Source of the DNA: Bacteroides ovatus
Lineage (GTDB): Bacteria > Bacteroidota > Bacteroidia > Bacteroidales > Bacteroidaceae
DNA length: 64,000 bases
NCBI RefSeq assembly: GCF_001314995.1
Contig: NZ_CP012938.1
Location: forward strand, 2,356,001 to 2,420,000
Direction: 5' to 3'
This document shows positions 51,410 to 60,125 of the stretch, one piece after another. A program made the translations under genes and the position numbers. Within the stretch, counting starts at the first letter, position 1. Each line of letters opens with the position of its first letter. The notes under the pieces are model-generated. The model worked only from the letters and a program-made list of their open reading frames with translations. It did no database searches and had not been told where the DNA came from.

Positions 51410-52498
51410 ATGAAACCATATTTGTTATTAACTCCGGGACCTCTAACCACCTCTGAAACAGTAAAAGAAGCCATGATGACCGACTGGTGTACATGGGACG
51501 AAGACTACAACCTCGGCATTGTTCAGGAACTCCGCAAAGACCTGGTTAACATCGCCACTAAAAAACCGGAAGAATACACTTCCATCCTTTTACAGGGAAG
51601 CGGAACCTATTGCGTGGAAGCCGTTTTGGGCGCCACCATCACCCCGAAAGACAAACTCCTGATTTGTAGCAACGGAGCCTATGGCGACCGTATGGGCAAC
51701 ATTGCAGAATATTACCATCTCGACTACGACATGCTGGCTTTTGAAGAAACAGAGCAGGTATCAGTTGAATATGTAGACGATTATCTTAGCAATAACTCCG
51801 ATATCACACATGTCGCTTTCGTTCATTGCGAAACAACGACCGGTATCCTGAATCCGATCAAAGAACTGTCCCACATCGTCAAGATGCATGGTAAAAAGCT
51901 GATTGTAGACTGTATGAGCAGCTTCGGAGGTATTCCCTTAGATGTAAACGAACTCGGTATCGACTTCCTAATCAGCAGTTCCAACAAGTGTATTCAGGGT
52001 GTACCGGGATTCGGATTCATCATCGCCCGCCGTTCGGAATTAAAATATTGCAAAGGAGTGGCACGCTCTCTTTCCCTGGACATCTACGACCAATGGGAAA
52101 CAATGGAAAAAGGACACGGAAAATGGCGCTTCACTTCACCGACACATGTTGTCCGTGCTTTCAAACAAGCCTTGACCGAATTGCTTGAAGAAGGAGGCGT
52201 AGAAGCACGTTACCAACGCTACTGCGAAAATCACCGTATTTTGGTGGAAGGTATGCGTGCACTCGGATTCAAAACACTGCTCGAAGATGACATCCAGTCG
52301 CCTATCATCACTTCTTTCCTTTATCCGCATGAAGGATTCGACTTCAAAACATTCTATTATGCACTGAAAAATAAAGGATTCGTGATTTACCCGGGAAAGA
52401 TTTCAAAAGCAGATACCTTCCGTATCGGAAACATCGGTGATGTGCATCCGGAAGACTTCCGCCGTCTGGTAGAAGTCATACGGGAAACGAAATACTAG
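51410..52498 (+). CDS. phnW: 2-aminoethylphosphonate--pyruvate transaminase
   Basis: 362 residues. The start [34 protein letters not shown] is characteristic of PhnW. The PLP lysine is Lys193 in [40 protein letters not shown] is the conserved C-terminal part. It moves the amino group of AEP to pyruvate, producing phosphonoacetaldehyde for PhnX. It closes the operon; a hairpin at 52563-52598 is the terminator. Confidence 0.95.
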   Translation: MKPYLLLTPGPLTTSETVKEAMMTDWCTWDEDYNLGIVQELRKDLVNIATKKPEEYTSILLQGSGTYCVEAVLGATITPKDKLLICSNGAYGDRMGNIAEYYHLDYDMLAFEETEQVSVEYVDDYLSNNSDITHVAFVHCETTTGILNPIKELSHIVKMHGKKLIVDCMSSFGGIPLDVNELGIDFLISSSNKCIQGVPGFGFIIARRSELKYCKGVARSLSLDIYDQWETMEKGHGKWRFTSPTHVVRAFKQALTELLEEGGVEARYQRYCENHRILVEGMRALGFKTLLEDDIQSPIITSFLYPHEGFDFKTFYYALKNKGFVIYPGKISKADTFRIGNIGDVHPEDFRRLVEVIRETKY

Positions 52499-52562
52499 AA
52501 AGTCAAATCTTTCAAGTTCATCTTGAATGATTGCTTACTGATATGTTGTATGATGTTCCTGT

Positions 52563-52598
52563 GAAGTTCTGAAAGACTTAATCCTCTTTCAGGACTTC
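52563..52598 (+). terminator. Terminator of the phosphonate operon
   Basis: GAAGTTCTGAAAGA pairs with TCTTTCAGGACTTC (14 bp, one G-U) across an 8-nt loop, followed by ATTATTTTCTTTT. It also serves the convergent DHA2 exporter, which ends at 52600. Confidence 0.8.
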
Positions 52599-52599
52599 A

Positions 52600-54003
52600 T
52601 TATTTTCTTTTCAGGGTGGAAGGCTGTGATAGCCTCAAGCTACTGACGATAGCTGCCACAACGGCAAACCCACTCCCCACCATCAGGCAAACAGCCGTGC
52701 TCCGGCTATGAGTGACAAAGCTGAAAAGCAAGGCAACCAATGTTGTTCCGGTGGTCTGTCCCAACAGGCGGGCCATTCCCAGCATCCCACTGGCCCCTCC
52801 CGAACGCTGCGTAGGAGCGGAAGAGATAATCGTGCTATTGTTCGGCGTCTGAAACAATCCGAAGCCCGCACCACACAACATCAAACGCAGGATGATACTT
52901 ATATCAGATGATTCGGCAGTCAGACTGGAAAGCGAGAAAAGCCCGATGGCAAACAAAACCATCCCGATACTTCCCAGTATACCGGGGTGAATACGCTCCA
53001 CGAGATACCCTGCCAATGGAGCCGTGACCAGCGTAGCCAACGGCCACGGAGTAAGCAAAAGTCCGGTCATCACCTCACTGTGTCCTAAAGTGTTCTGCAG
53101 GAAAAAAGGCAGGGAAACCATTGCCGACATTTGAGCGATAAAGGAACAAATGGAAGTCAGGATGGATAACCGGAAAATCGGAATCCGCAACAGGTCGAGC
53201 GGCAATAGCGGAGTAGTCTGCGTGAGTTGCCGGCGCACATAGTACGTGCCTACCACTGCCAATACAACCAGTTGGATGAAAAGGAAATCCATTTCCTCGT
53301 GATGGGCGAATCCGTCCAGCGTATATATAAGCAGGCCGAAGGTAACCGCATTCGCTATGGCGCTGATATAATCAAACTTGCGTTTCGAGCGTTCCTCCTG
53401 CCTTGGCAGATGTTTGATGCCGAGGAACAATGCGGTAAGTCCTAACGGAACATTAATAGCAAATAACCAGTGCCAGCTGGCAATAGAAAGAATACCGCTC
53501 GCCACAGAAGGCCCGGCGGCAGCCGATATGGCAACGACCATCGCATTAATCCCCATTCCCCGCCCAATCTGGCTCTTCGGATAGATGTAACGTAGCTGTG
53601 CCGTATTCACGCTGGTGATGGCAGAGGCACTGAACCCCTGAAAAATACGGGCGACGGTTAGCGTCCAAAACGAATCGGACAAGGCACAAATCAACGAAGT
53701 GATGCAAAACAGACCGATACCTGAAAGAAAGACTTTCCGGTAACCGATGATTTCACCCAAAGCGGAAAAAGACAGTAGCGATATGACGATAGCCAGCTGA
53801 TAGCCGTTGATAATCCAGGTTGTTACAGCGGGAGAAGTCCCAAAATCATGCGAAAGCGTGGGTAGTACGATATTGACGATGTTAATATCCAATACCGACA
53901 TACAAAGAGCGAATCCGACGGACACCACCGCCCAAATACGCTTAGGCATCGGCAATCCGTCGGTTTCCTCTATTTTTTGAGTTGAATTTATCGATTGTAC
54001 CAT
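52600..54003 (-). CDS. DHA2-type MFS multidrug exporter
   Basis: 467 residues with about 14 membrane helices (DHA2, EmrB/QacA subfamily). N-terminal motif A-like LSFSALGEIIGYRKVFLSGIGLF (about 75-97) and motif C-like GPSVASGILSIASWHWLFAINVPLG are visible, with MDINIVNIVLPTLSHDF-type motif D1 at LCMSVLDINIVNIVLPTL. It exports drugs or metabolites with protons. No regulator of the TetR or MarR type is next to it. It is convergent with phnW and has a 205-bp AT-rich upstream region. Confidence 0.88.
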   Translation of the reverse strand: MVQSINSTQKIEETDGLPMPKRIWAVVSVGFALCMSVLDINIVNIVLPTLSHDFGTSPAVTTWIINGYQLAIVISLLSFSALGEIIGYRKVFLSGIGLFCITSLICALSDSFWTLTVARIFQGFSASAITSVNTAQLRYIYPKSQIGRGMGINAMVVAISAAAGPSVASGILSIASWHWLFAINVPLGLTALFLGIKHLPRQEERSKRKFDYISAIANAVTFGLLIYTLDGFAHHEEMDFLFIQLVVLAVVGTYYVRRQLTQTTPLLPLDLLRIPIFRLSILTSICSFIAQMSAMVSLPFFLQNTLGHSEVMTGLLLTPWPLATLVTAPLAGYLVERIHPGILGSIGMVLFAIGLFSLSSLTAESSDISIILRLMLCGAGFGLFQTPNNSTIISSAPTQRSGGASGMLGMARLLGQTTGTTLVALLFSFVTHSRSTAVCLMVGSGFAVVAAIVSSLRLSQPSTLKRK

Positions 54004-54208
54004 AAAAACTTATTCTTGTAAGTAGTCATTCTTTTTTCACCATAAAGCAACGCAGGGATGCAAACACAAACACCACCGACTACAAAAAAAGCACCGCGTT
54101 ACTCCGTGATGAAAAATGATTCACTTGGTTTCGTAAAGGTAAACAAAACAATGGTACAGGTGTTTTTGTTTCCTTTGAAAAATAAGTTTTTTTAGTGGAG
54201 AAAAGTCG

Positions 54209-54667
54209 TTACTTCAACTTCAAGATCCGTTGATTACTGCTTCCCCTGAACTCCAGATACGGAGAGAAAAGAGCCTGCTCGAAGCGTCCGTCCACCAACA
54301 CATCTATATAATCAAGAGCAGCACTCAAGCGGGGCTGTGCCTTGATTTCTTCGTAGCTATATCCTGTATAGCACCACACATTCATCCCCGTCTCCTCTTT
54401 CACCCGTTTCAGTAAAAGCAGAAACTCCTCCGGATGGAAGAACGGATCACCACCGGAAAAAGTAACACCGTCCAGCAAAGGATTTGCCTTGATTTCACGG
54501 ATGATGGACTGTATTTTTTCTTCCGTCAACTCTTCCCCCGCCCTCGGATTCCAGCTCTCCGGGTTGTGGCAACCAGGACAGTGATGGGAACATCCGGCAA
54601 GATAAATAGAGTACCGGATGCCTTCACCATCGACAATCGTTTCAGGATAAGTTCCTAATAAATTCAC
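54209..54667 (-). CDS. nrdG: Anaerobic ribonucleotide reductase activating protein
   Basis: 152 residues, the length of NrdG. Radical-SAM cluster CX3CX2C at Cys26, Cys30 and Cys33 ([12 protein letters not shown]), with [14 protein letters not shown] (GGDP) and [11 protein letters not shown] following. It uses S-adenosylmethionine to install the glycyl radical on NrdD. The gene starts 2 bp after nrdD ends, so both lie in one transcription unit under the cobalamin riboswitch at 57120-57277. Confidence 0.95.
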   Translation of the reverse strand: MNLLGTYPETIVDGEGIRYSIYLAGCSHHCPGCHNPESWNPRAGEELTEEKIQSIIREIKANPLLDGVTFSGGDPFFHPEEFLLLLKRVKEETGMNVWCYTGYSYEEIKAQPRLSAALDYIDVLVDGRFEQALFSPYLEFRGSSNQRILKLK

Positions 54668-54669
54668 TT

Positions 54670-57063
54670 CTACAGGTGTTTTACGCGGTCTTGTTCTTCT
54701 GCCCGTTTAGCAGAGTTCCAGGAACTCAAATCGCCTGTCAGGTAACCGGTTATACGGCGCATACGAAGGATGCTTTCACTCTGGCACACCGGACATTTAT
54801 CGAAGATAACCCCTTTGTAACCACAGTTATGGCAAGTATCTACCGGGTGATTGATAGAGCCGTAGCCAATCCCCTCGTCGTGCATCACTTTCACAATCTT
54901 GGCGATGGCACGTACATTCTTCTGTGCTTCACCGTCCAGTTCTACATACGTGATATGTCCGCCGCGCGTAATGGCGTGGAACGGAGCTTCACGCTTGATT
55001 TTCTCAACGATGCTGATCGGTTCTTTCACGTCTACGTGAAAAGAGTTGACATAATAGTCGCGGTCTGTCACTCCGGGGATTTTTCCATATTTCCGACGAT
55101 CCATTTTAGTGAAACGTCCCGAAAGTCCTTCGGCAGGAGTAGCCAGAACGGAGTAGTTCAGGTTATATTTCTCTTTATATTCGTTTACCACTTTATTCAT
55201 TTCCATCACCGCTTCATACAGCGTGTCCCATGCTTTCTGGTTGTGGCCGTGACCTTGTCCGTAGAGAGCCACCATCGCGTTGTGTCCGCCGATAAATCCG
55301 ATACCCAGCGTACCGCTGCGCAATGCATCACCCACCTGTTCATTCGGGTTCAGCTCACCGCCGCCTTTCCACACATTATTTCCCATCATGAACGGGAACT
55401 GACGTGCCAGGGCCGTACGCTGATACTGATAACGCTCGTAAAGCTGATCGGCTACAAGCACGGACATTTGGTGTACGGATTCGATGAAAATTTCTTTTGC
55501 CTTCTGTTCAATGGCATCCTTGTTGCGTTCATCCTCTATCAGGTTTTCCGCCTTGATGCGGGCTTCAATCGCCAGTCTCGGCATATTCAGCGTAGTGAAT
55601 GAAAGATTGCCACGACCTAAAGAAGATTTTTCTCCTGCCACGTTTTCAAAGACACGGGTGCGACAACCCATCGTCGCCAATTCGTAGATGTAACGTTTCG
55701 GATCGTCCGCTCTCCATTTCTCGTTCTGATTGAAAGGTGCGTCGAGGAACATGAAGTTCGGGAACAATGCTTTCGCCGTAGTCTGGCAAGCCTTCAACAA
55801 CAAGTCGAAGTTGGGAGCCTCGTAACGGTCGGTCATTGCCTCTTCGATATTTTCCGCTTTCATTGCTTTCTCAAAGTCTTTTTCCGAGTAAGAAACTCCG
55901 TCTTTCACCTTGAAAATCTGGATCGGGAATACAGGCACCTCACCTCTTGTACCCAATCCTTCAATGGTAGCTTTCAGCAATTCTTCGATCACCATGCGGC
56001 CTTCGGCAGAAGTGTCCGTACCGTAGTTGATGGAGCTGAATACCACCTGATTACCGCCACGTGAATGCATCGTGTTCAGGTTGTGGATAAATCCTTCCAT
56101 GGCCTGATGGGTATCTTTGCGAGTCTGCTGATAAGCTTTCTCAACGATACGGGCAAGGTGTTCCTTATCTATAATAATCTGTAAAGCCACCAAAGCAATG
56201 CGCAATGTTTCGCGTTCGGCTTCAGTAGTCTTGATAGACGGAAGATATTCTTTAATCAATGTGCGGATGGATTTCTCATCGGCCTGATTTCCGTTTTCCA
56301 TGGCGACATAGAAATTGATGAACGATGCCAGATGCTTGCGGAAAGATTTGGCCACACCTTTTGCCATGAAGAAATCGAAAGCAGGAATTGCCTGTCCGCC
56401 ATGCTGCTCATTCTGATTCGTCTGGAAAATAATAGTAGCCAACGTAGCATAACTCTGGATGCTTTGCGGGGTACGGATACTACCGTTCTTGGTGCGAAAA
56501 CCACGTTCAAAGAGGTCATCCATATCATATTGGATACAGGTCGTCGTCTTTGTCGGATAATAATCCAAGTCGTGAATGTGAATATCTCCCAACTGGTGCG
56601 CTTCGGCAAAACGTTTCGGCAACAGGTATTTATACGTATAATCTTTGGTTACTTCGGAAGCGAACGTCATCATCTGTCCGGCAGGCGTGTGACTGCTCAT
56701 GTTGGCATTGCTCAAGTTGACATCGTTCTTGTCGATAGCAACGATGCCGTCCATCACTTGCTTCATCTGGGTTTTCTTATCGCGCTCCGTATTCCGCCAT
56801 TCGCGATAAATAATATATTTCTTCGCTACTTCCGGGCGTACTTTCATCAACGACTTTTCTACTAAATCCTGAATCTCTTCTACGGTAATAGTAGGAGTAG
56901 TAAACTGACTGATTACGTTCATAGTGATGTCAGCCACCAACTGCTGCTCATCCTGAATACCTGTTGCACTGAATGCTTTACTAATTGCATTCTTGATCTT
57001 ACTGATAGAGAAATCTTCTCTCTTACCATCACGTTTGATGATACAAATTTCCGCGTAGTTCAT
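54670..57063 (-). CDS. nrdD: Anaerobic ribonucleoside-triphosphate reductase (class III)
   Basis: 797 residues. An N-terminal ATP-cone ([27 protein letters not shown], about 8-35) senses ATP/dATP. Catalytic thiyl and substrate motifs are in the centre. A zinc knuckle [17 protein letters not shown] (CX2C ... CX2C) and the radical glycine motif [25 protein letters not shown] close the chain. It reduces ribonucleotides to deoxyribonucleotides without oxygen. The long leader at 57064-57290 contains a cobalamin riboswitch, and the start codon region can pair (AACTTT ... AAAGTT, 57064-57083), so translation is probably switched off by B12. Confidence 0.96.
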   Translation of the reverse strand: MNYAEICIIKRDGKREDFSISKIKNAISKAFSATGIQDEQQLVADITMNVISQFTTPTITVEEIQDLVEKSLMKVRPEVAKKYIIYREWRNTERDKKTQMKQVMDGIVAIDKNDVNLSNANMSSHTPAGQMMTFASEVTKDYTYKYLLPKRFAEAHQLGDIHIHDLDYYPTKTTTCIQYDMDDLFERGFRTKNGSIRTPQSIQSYATLATIIFQTNQNEQHGGQAIPAFDFFMAKGVAKSFRKHLASFINFYVAMENGNQADEKSIRTLIKEYLPSIKTTEAERETLRIALVALQIIIDKEHLARIVEKAYQQTRKDTHQAMEGFIHNLNTMHSRGGNQVVFSSINYGTDTSAEGRMVIEELLKATIEGLGTRGEVPVFPIQIFKVKDGVSYSEKDFEKAMKAENIEEAMTDRYEAPNFDLLLKACQTTAKALFPNFMFLDAPFNQNEKWRADDPKRYIYELATMGCRTRVFENVAGEKSSLGRGNLSFTTLNMPRLAIEARIKAENLIEDERNKDAIEQKAKEIFIESVHQMSVLVADQLYERYQYQRTALARQFPFMMGNNVWKGGGELNPNEQVGDALRSGTLGIGFIGGHNAMVALYGQGHGHNQKAWDTLYEAVMEMNKVVNEYKEKYNLNYSVLATPAEGLSGRFTKMDRRKYGKIPGVTDRDYYVNSFHVDVKEPISIVEKIKREAPFHAITRGGHITYVELDGEAQKNVRAIAKIVKVMHDEGIGYGSINHPVDTCHNCGYKGVIFDKCPVCQSESILRMRRITGYLTGDLSSWNSAKRAEEQDRVKHL

Positions 57064-57119
57064 AACTTTAACTCCCGAAAGTTTAAATTTAAAATATTGA
57101 TAACTAAAAGAAAAAGTTC

Positions 57120-57277
57120 CGGCAGGTCTTCTGACTTATCCCTCCCTCGCAACACCTTCCCACACCGACATCGATGCAGTGGCTTATTGTGCGGATTCTT
57201 AGAGAATTACAGCAGCGGGTACTGTCGCCGATTTACACAGCGTTCCCTCATTGACTAAACCTCTTTTAGCTCCGAAA
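57120..57277 (-). promoter_or_regulatory. Cobalamin riboswitch controlling nrdD-nrdG
   Basis: Read on the minus strand: GAGGGAACGCTGTGTAAATC, GCGACAGTACCCGCTGCTGTAA and the B12 box AGTCAGAAGACCTGCC (57136-57121) are canonical. The -7 box TATCTTTG at 57292-57285 puts the RNA start near 57277. The aptamer is followed by the hairpin at the ATG of nrdD. Confidence 0.95.
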
Positions 57278-57284
57278 CCAGATA

Positions 57285-57292
57285 CAAAGATA
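57285..57292 (-). promoter_or_regulatory. Promoter -7 box of nrdD
   Basis: TATCTTTG on the minus strand, about 10 bp upstream of the first riboswitch bases. No clear -33 TTTG. Confidence 0.6.
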
Positions 57293-57363
57293 GAAGATAA
57301 TCTAATAGCTTGGTTAGCTTTTAACATTAAATTTCGGGAAACATTTCTTTCTCGCTGATACAG

Positions 57364-57391
57364 AAAGTTTTCCAAAACGGAAAACTTTTTT
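57364..57391. terminator. Hairpin downstream of the Rpn-type gene
   Basis: AAAGTTTTCC/GGAAAACTTT, a 10-bp perfect stem with loop AAAAC. The T-run is on the plus strand, so for the minus-strand nuclease gene it is a weak terminator. The remaining 57293-57578 is AT-rich with nothing else recognised. Confidence 0.55.
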
Positions 57392-57578
57392 CTGATTTTA
57401 ACGTGGATAATATTCCAATTCCGTTTATTTCACCCAAAAGACATATATAGTTTTTAGCTACTTCACTCTTAGCGAAAAAAGAATGTGTTAAAAGTCTCCA
57501 CAACTATCTTTTGCTTCATAAGTTACAGACTATTTTTCACTTTCGACCAAACCTTTCTTTCCGATAAAATGAAAGAAA

Positions 57579-58415
57579 TTATAATTTTTCGATTTCTTCT
57601 TTCGAAAGCCCGGTAGATTTTATGATAATATCGTCAGCCACTCCTAATTCTTTCAAATTACGAGCTGTTTCTTCTTTACCTTTTTGCAAGCCTTTCTGCA
57701 CCCCCTTCTGTTCAGCAAAGTCCAACGTATTAAAATAATCGTTATAAACTTTCCATTCTTCTTCATACCGGGCTCTTTCCTCCTGGGTCATATTTGCTTT
57801 GGAAGCCAACTTTTCAAGTCGCTCGAAGACGGCCTTGCGAGCCTTGAAAGGCATCCGGTCAAGTGTATCCATATGCTTTAGTATATAAATCCAGCGTTCA
57901 AAATCATTTTCACATTCATCCTCCTCTTTGTTGAAGTTCGGCAGTTCGATAAAAATCTGCCGGAACTTGTTGCTGAAGAGCTTCCCCGTATCCCTGTCAG
58001 AAAGAACGATATCCGTTCTGATTTTAGAGGGCATATCCTTGTCCATCACGAAATTCATGAAGAACACTCCGTACACGGCATCCAATTGAAAGTTCCAAAC
58101 TCCCCTTTTCGCCTGCTGCGTAATGGCCCTAGAAAGATAGAAGAGGGCACGATCTTTAAAGTAAGGCTGTTCCCGGTTCTGCATTTCTACGATAATACGT
58201 TCACCGGTATCGGTTACGCAATAGATGTCGTAGATAAGACCTCGTTCTGTTTTTACTTCCGGCTGCTGTTCACTGTTAAGGAACTGAATGTCGGTAATCA
58301 CATGCTCTCCTACGAGCAAATCGTTCAAGAAGTCGATTAACAACTCCTTTTCTACCTCTCTGCCGAATAAAAACTTAAAGCCAAAATCGGTAAAGGGATT
58401 GATAAATCTTCCCAT
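57579..58415 (-). CDS. Rpn-family PD-(D/E)XK nuclease/transposase-like protein
   Basis: 278 residues. The opening MGRFINPFTDFGFKFLFGREVEKELLIDFLNDLLVGE is typical of Rpn/PD-(D/E)XK transposase-like proteins that are often multicopy in Bacteroides. The nuclease core is YDIYCVTDTGERIIVEMQNREQPYFKDRALFYLSRAI (D...E-x-Q). The C-terminus has a short repeat, KGVQKGLQKGKEETARNLKELG, seen in many relatives. It probably nicks DNA or promotes recombination. A -7 box (TATCTTTG, minus, 58448-58441) lies 25 bp upstream. Confidence 0.88.
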   Translation of the reverse strand: MGRFINPFTDFGFKFLFGREVEKELLIDFLNDLLVGEHVITDIQFLNSEQQPEVKTERGLIYDIYCVTDTGERIIVEMQNREQPYFKDRALFYLSRAITQQAKRGVWNFQLDAVYGVFFMNFVMDKDMPSKIRTDIVLSDRDTGKLFSNKFRQIFIELPNFNKEEDECENDFERWIYILKHMDTLDRMPFKARKAVFERLEKLASKANMTQEERARYEEEWKVYNDYFNTLDFAEQKGVQKGLQKGKEETARNLKELGVADDIIIKSTGLSKEEIEKL

Positions 58416-58440
58416 TATATGCTGTGTCTCAATTACAAAA

Positions 58441-58448
58441 CAAAGATA
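58441..58448 (-). promoter_or_regulatory. Promoter -7 box of the Rpn-type gene
   Basis: TATCTTTG on the minus strand, 26 bp from the ATG. No TTTG at -33. Confidence 0.6.
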
Positions 58449-58497
58449 GAGTTTTTTTGTTGAATACGGTCAAGAATAGAAAAAAATAAATGGGTAC

Positions 58498-58537
58498 AAA
58501 AAAAGAAGCTGCCTCATTCATCGGGAGACAGCTTCTT
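58498..58537 (-). terminator. Terminator of the HU-like gene unit
   Basis: Minus strand: AAGAAGCTG/CAGCTTCTT, a 9-bp stem with a 17-nt loop, followed by seven Ts (58504-58498). It lies 378 bp after the HU stop codon, leaving room for the two small reading frames between. Confidence 0.8.
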
Positions 58538-58554
58538 CATTTGAACCTTGAGCC

Positions 58555-58647
58555 TTACTTTACTTTCACTTTATGAGTTGCTCCACGTTTGTTACCGGTT
58601 CCGTGAGCTATGTGCGGGCGGCACGTTTCGTTTTTTTTCAGGATCAT
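58555..58647 (-). CDS. Possible 30-residue basic microprotein
   Basis: ATG at 58647, 30 codons and a TAA at 58557-58555, placed between the small ORF upstream and the terminator. The product (MILKKNETCRPHIAHGTGN ...) is very basic, ending in GATHKVKVK. No homologue is known to me. A short DNA stretch can hold such an ORF by chance, so this is weak. The position inside an HU transcript resembles the Bacteroides arrangement HU followed by tiny 'smalltalk' proteins, but the sequence does not match that family. Confidence 0.3.
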   Translation of the reverse strand: MILKKNETCRPHIAHGTGNKRGATHKVKVK

Positions 58648-58662
58648 TTTTTTACACGTACA

Positions 58663-58752
58663 CTAATCTTTTTCCGTCTTACTGCTTCTCCGATGACGGA
58701 ACCGCAGAACAGCCTCAAGAATGTCTAACAACTTTTCCAGTAATAATTTCAT
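58663..58752 (-). CDS. Possible 29-residue amphipathic microprotein
   Basis: ATG at 58752, 29 codons and TAG at 58665-58663. The N-terminal MKLLLEKLLDILEAVLRF is a strongly amphipathic helix, then the tail RHRRSSKTEKD is basic. It is downstream of the HU-like gene and upstream of the terminator. Amphipathic small peptides of this type are sometimes toxins or membrane regulators; nothing proves translation. Confidence 0.35.
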   Translation of the reverse strand: MKLLLEKLLDILEAVLRFRHRRSSKTEKD

Positions 58753-58828
58753 TCGCTTTTCTATTAAGGTTGATAATCTATTTTATATCGGTCGAAGTGC
58801 AACCATCAGCTATACCCGATTCGCGGCT

Positions 58829-58877
58829 ACTGATAAGTCTATCAATAAGCTTTAGTTTGCCTGACAAACTTATCAGT
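58829..58877 (-). repeat. Hairpin between the HU-like gene and the microproteins
   Basis: ACTGATAAGT/ACTTATCAGT (58829-58838 and 58868-58877), 10-bp perfect stem, with TTTG...CAAA inside. It is 38 bp after the HU stop and could act as an attenuator or a stabilising 3' end. Confidence 0.55.
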
Positions 58878-58914
58878 TAATCCCTACGGATTCAGCTGCC
58901 AGCTGCACTTCCGG

Positions 58915-59427
58915 TCAAGCGGCCGGGTCCGGCGCTTCTCCTCCTCCGCCACCGGGTTCGTCGCCGTCATCCGGGTCTTTGTCAACGACATCGTCGGCCA
59001 CAAACGAACCCGCTACATCCTTGATGTGCACAAACTCCACTCCGGTGGTCAATGCGCGGGTAGCACTTCCGTTAGCGGCACGGGTGTATTCAGGGGTAAA
59101 CTGACAACGCAATGAAGTGATCTGCGAACTGCTGACTTTACTCTCCAACTCCACTCCTTTTCCTCCTGCTTTGGCAATCATTGTAAATGTTCCCAAGCCT
59201 TCGAGGCGCACCGTGCGGCTGTTGAGCAACTGTTCGCGCATCACCGACATCAGGTTACGAATCACGTTATGAACATCACCCGCCGTCAGCGAGGCTTTTT
59301 CTGCAATCAATTCCGCCATTTTCTGCGTATTGACCATTTTCCCGAATTTCACCAGACGGGGATAATAAAGTTTCTGTCCTTCCTTGTTGGCAAGTGTTGC
59401 CTGATAAGGTTTGTAAATTAATGGCAT
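58915..59427 (-). CDS. HU-like DNA-binding protein with acidic Gly-rich tail
   Basis: 170 residues. The HU-type core (TQKMAELIAEKASLTAGDVHNVIRNLMSVMREQLLNSRTVRLEGLGTFTMIAK) is preceded by a 30-residue extension (MPLIYKPYQATLANKEGQKLYYPRLVKFGK), typical of the Bacteroidetes HU-like family (DNA-binding domain HU-HIG type). The C-terminus DKDPDDGDEPGGGGGEAPDPAA is an acidic, flexible tail. The -7 box TACTTTTG on the minus strand (59498-59491) is 64 bp upstream. DUF4248, divergent from it, is the usual neighbour in such islands. Confidence 0.85.
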   Translation of the reverse strand: MPLIYKPYQATLANKEGQKLYYPRLVKFGKMVNTQKMAELIAEKASLTAGDVHNVIRNLMSVMREQLLNSRTVRLEGLGTFTMIAKAGGKGVELESKVSSSQITSLRCQFTPEYTRAANGSATRALTTGVEFVHIKDVAGSFVADDVVDKDPDDGDEPGGGGGEAPDPAA

Positions 59428-59490
59428 ACTGTTTTCCTTTCTTTTTTGATTGATGAATAAATAACTACTGTTTGTAACCGATTACGAAGA

Positions 59491-59498
59491 CAAAAGTA
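59491..59498 (-). promoter_or_regulatory. Promoter -7 box of the HU-like gene
   Basis: TACTTTTG on the minus strand, giving a leader of about 55 nt to the ATG at 59427. Confidence 0.55.
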
Positions 59499-59629
59499 CA
59501 CGAAGAGAAAAAAGCAGGGAAACACGATGTTACAACCCGTCGCAAGAGAGAACAGACAAACACAATTTGATACGATTCATGCCTACAAAGGCTTCTGTAC
59601 AAAACAGAACCAACCGACATAAAAAGGCG

Positions 59630-59637
59630 TACCTTTG
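59630..59637 (+). promoter_or_regulatory. Promoter -7 box of the DUF4248 gene
   Basis: TACCTTTG, 40 bp upstream of the ATG at 59678. The -33 position lacks TTTG. Confidence 0.6.
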
Positions 59638-59677
59638 CATGAGTTCATACAAAATAAACCTCTAAAAAACAGTCAAT

Positions 59678-59929
59678 ATGAAAACAGAAACAACTCCAAA
59701 AGCAGAAACAGAGAGCCGTACCCGCATACAAGCCTATAGCAAAAGCCAGTTGGCCGGACTTTACCTACCTCACATACAGTCCGCCTCGGCACGACGCACC
59801 CTCCGTAGTTGGATTGCCAAGAACACTGCACTGCAAGCCGCACTCGCTCAAACCGGATATAGTGAAAAAGCCATCCTGCTCACTCCGGCACAAGTAAGGC
59901 TGTTCTTCAAGTTTTTAGGAGAGCCCTGA
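59678..59929 (+). CDS. DUF4248 protein
   Basis: 83 residues. The sequence RIQAYSKSQLAGLYLPHIQSASARRTLRSWIAKNTALQAALAQTGYSEKAILLTPAQVRLFFKFLGEP matches DUF4248, a small helical family found in Bacteroides beside HU-like proteins and, in many islands, a DUF3987/VapE helicase (absent here). It resembles a helix-turn-helix adaptor, so DNA binding is possible but unproven. It is divergent from the HU-like gene, with both promoters inside a 250-bp intergenic region. Confidence 0.85.
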   Translation: MKTETTPKAETESRTRIQAYSKSQLAGLYLPHIQSASARRTLRSWIAKNTALQAALAQTGYSEKAILLTPAQVRLFFKFLGEP

Positions 59930-60009
59930 AACGACTCTTTTACAAAGAAAATATCATTCGGAGAAAGATAAAGCCAAACAAGGCAAGAAAAAAGGCAAGC
60001 CAAAGCAAA

Positions 60010-60102
60010 GCGGACATTTCATCACAGATCACGCGAATCAAATTATAACTTGCTGATTGCTGTTATAAAGAGTCCAAGATAATCTGTAACGAACTGTCCG
60101 CT
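60010..60102. repeat. Symmetric 93-bp imperfect palindrome
   Basis: Three nested stems: AGCGGACA/TGTCCGCT (60010 and 60095), ACAGAT/ATCTGT, and TTATAAC/GTTATAA around a 12-nt loop. The unpaired stretches are equal on the two sides (7 and 7, then 13 and 13 nt). It lies between the DUF4248 gene and the convergent lipoprotein gene. No T-run follows on the plus strand. Confidence 0.6.
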
Positions 60103-60125
60103 CATTATATAAAAAAAGGATTATA

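Noticed and set aside
54676..55602. 308-codon open frame antisense to nrdD
   Set aside because: A shadow of a strongly conserved gene on the opposite strand; no promoter or recognisable domain.
58548..58880. 110-codon plus-strand frame between the Rpn and HU genes
   Set aside because: Low-complexity Phe/Ser-rich translation with no start signal; it overlaps the HU terminator and the small minus-strand frames.
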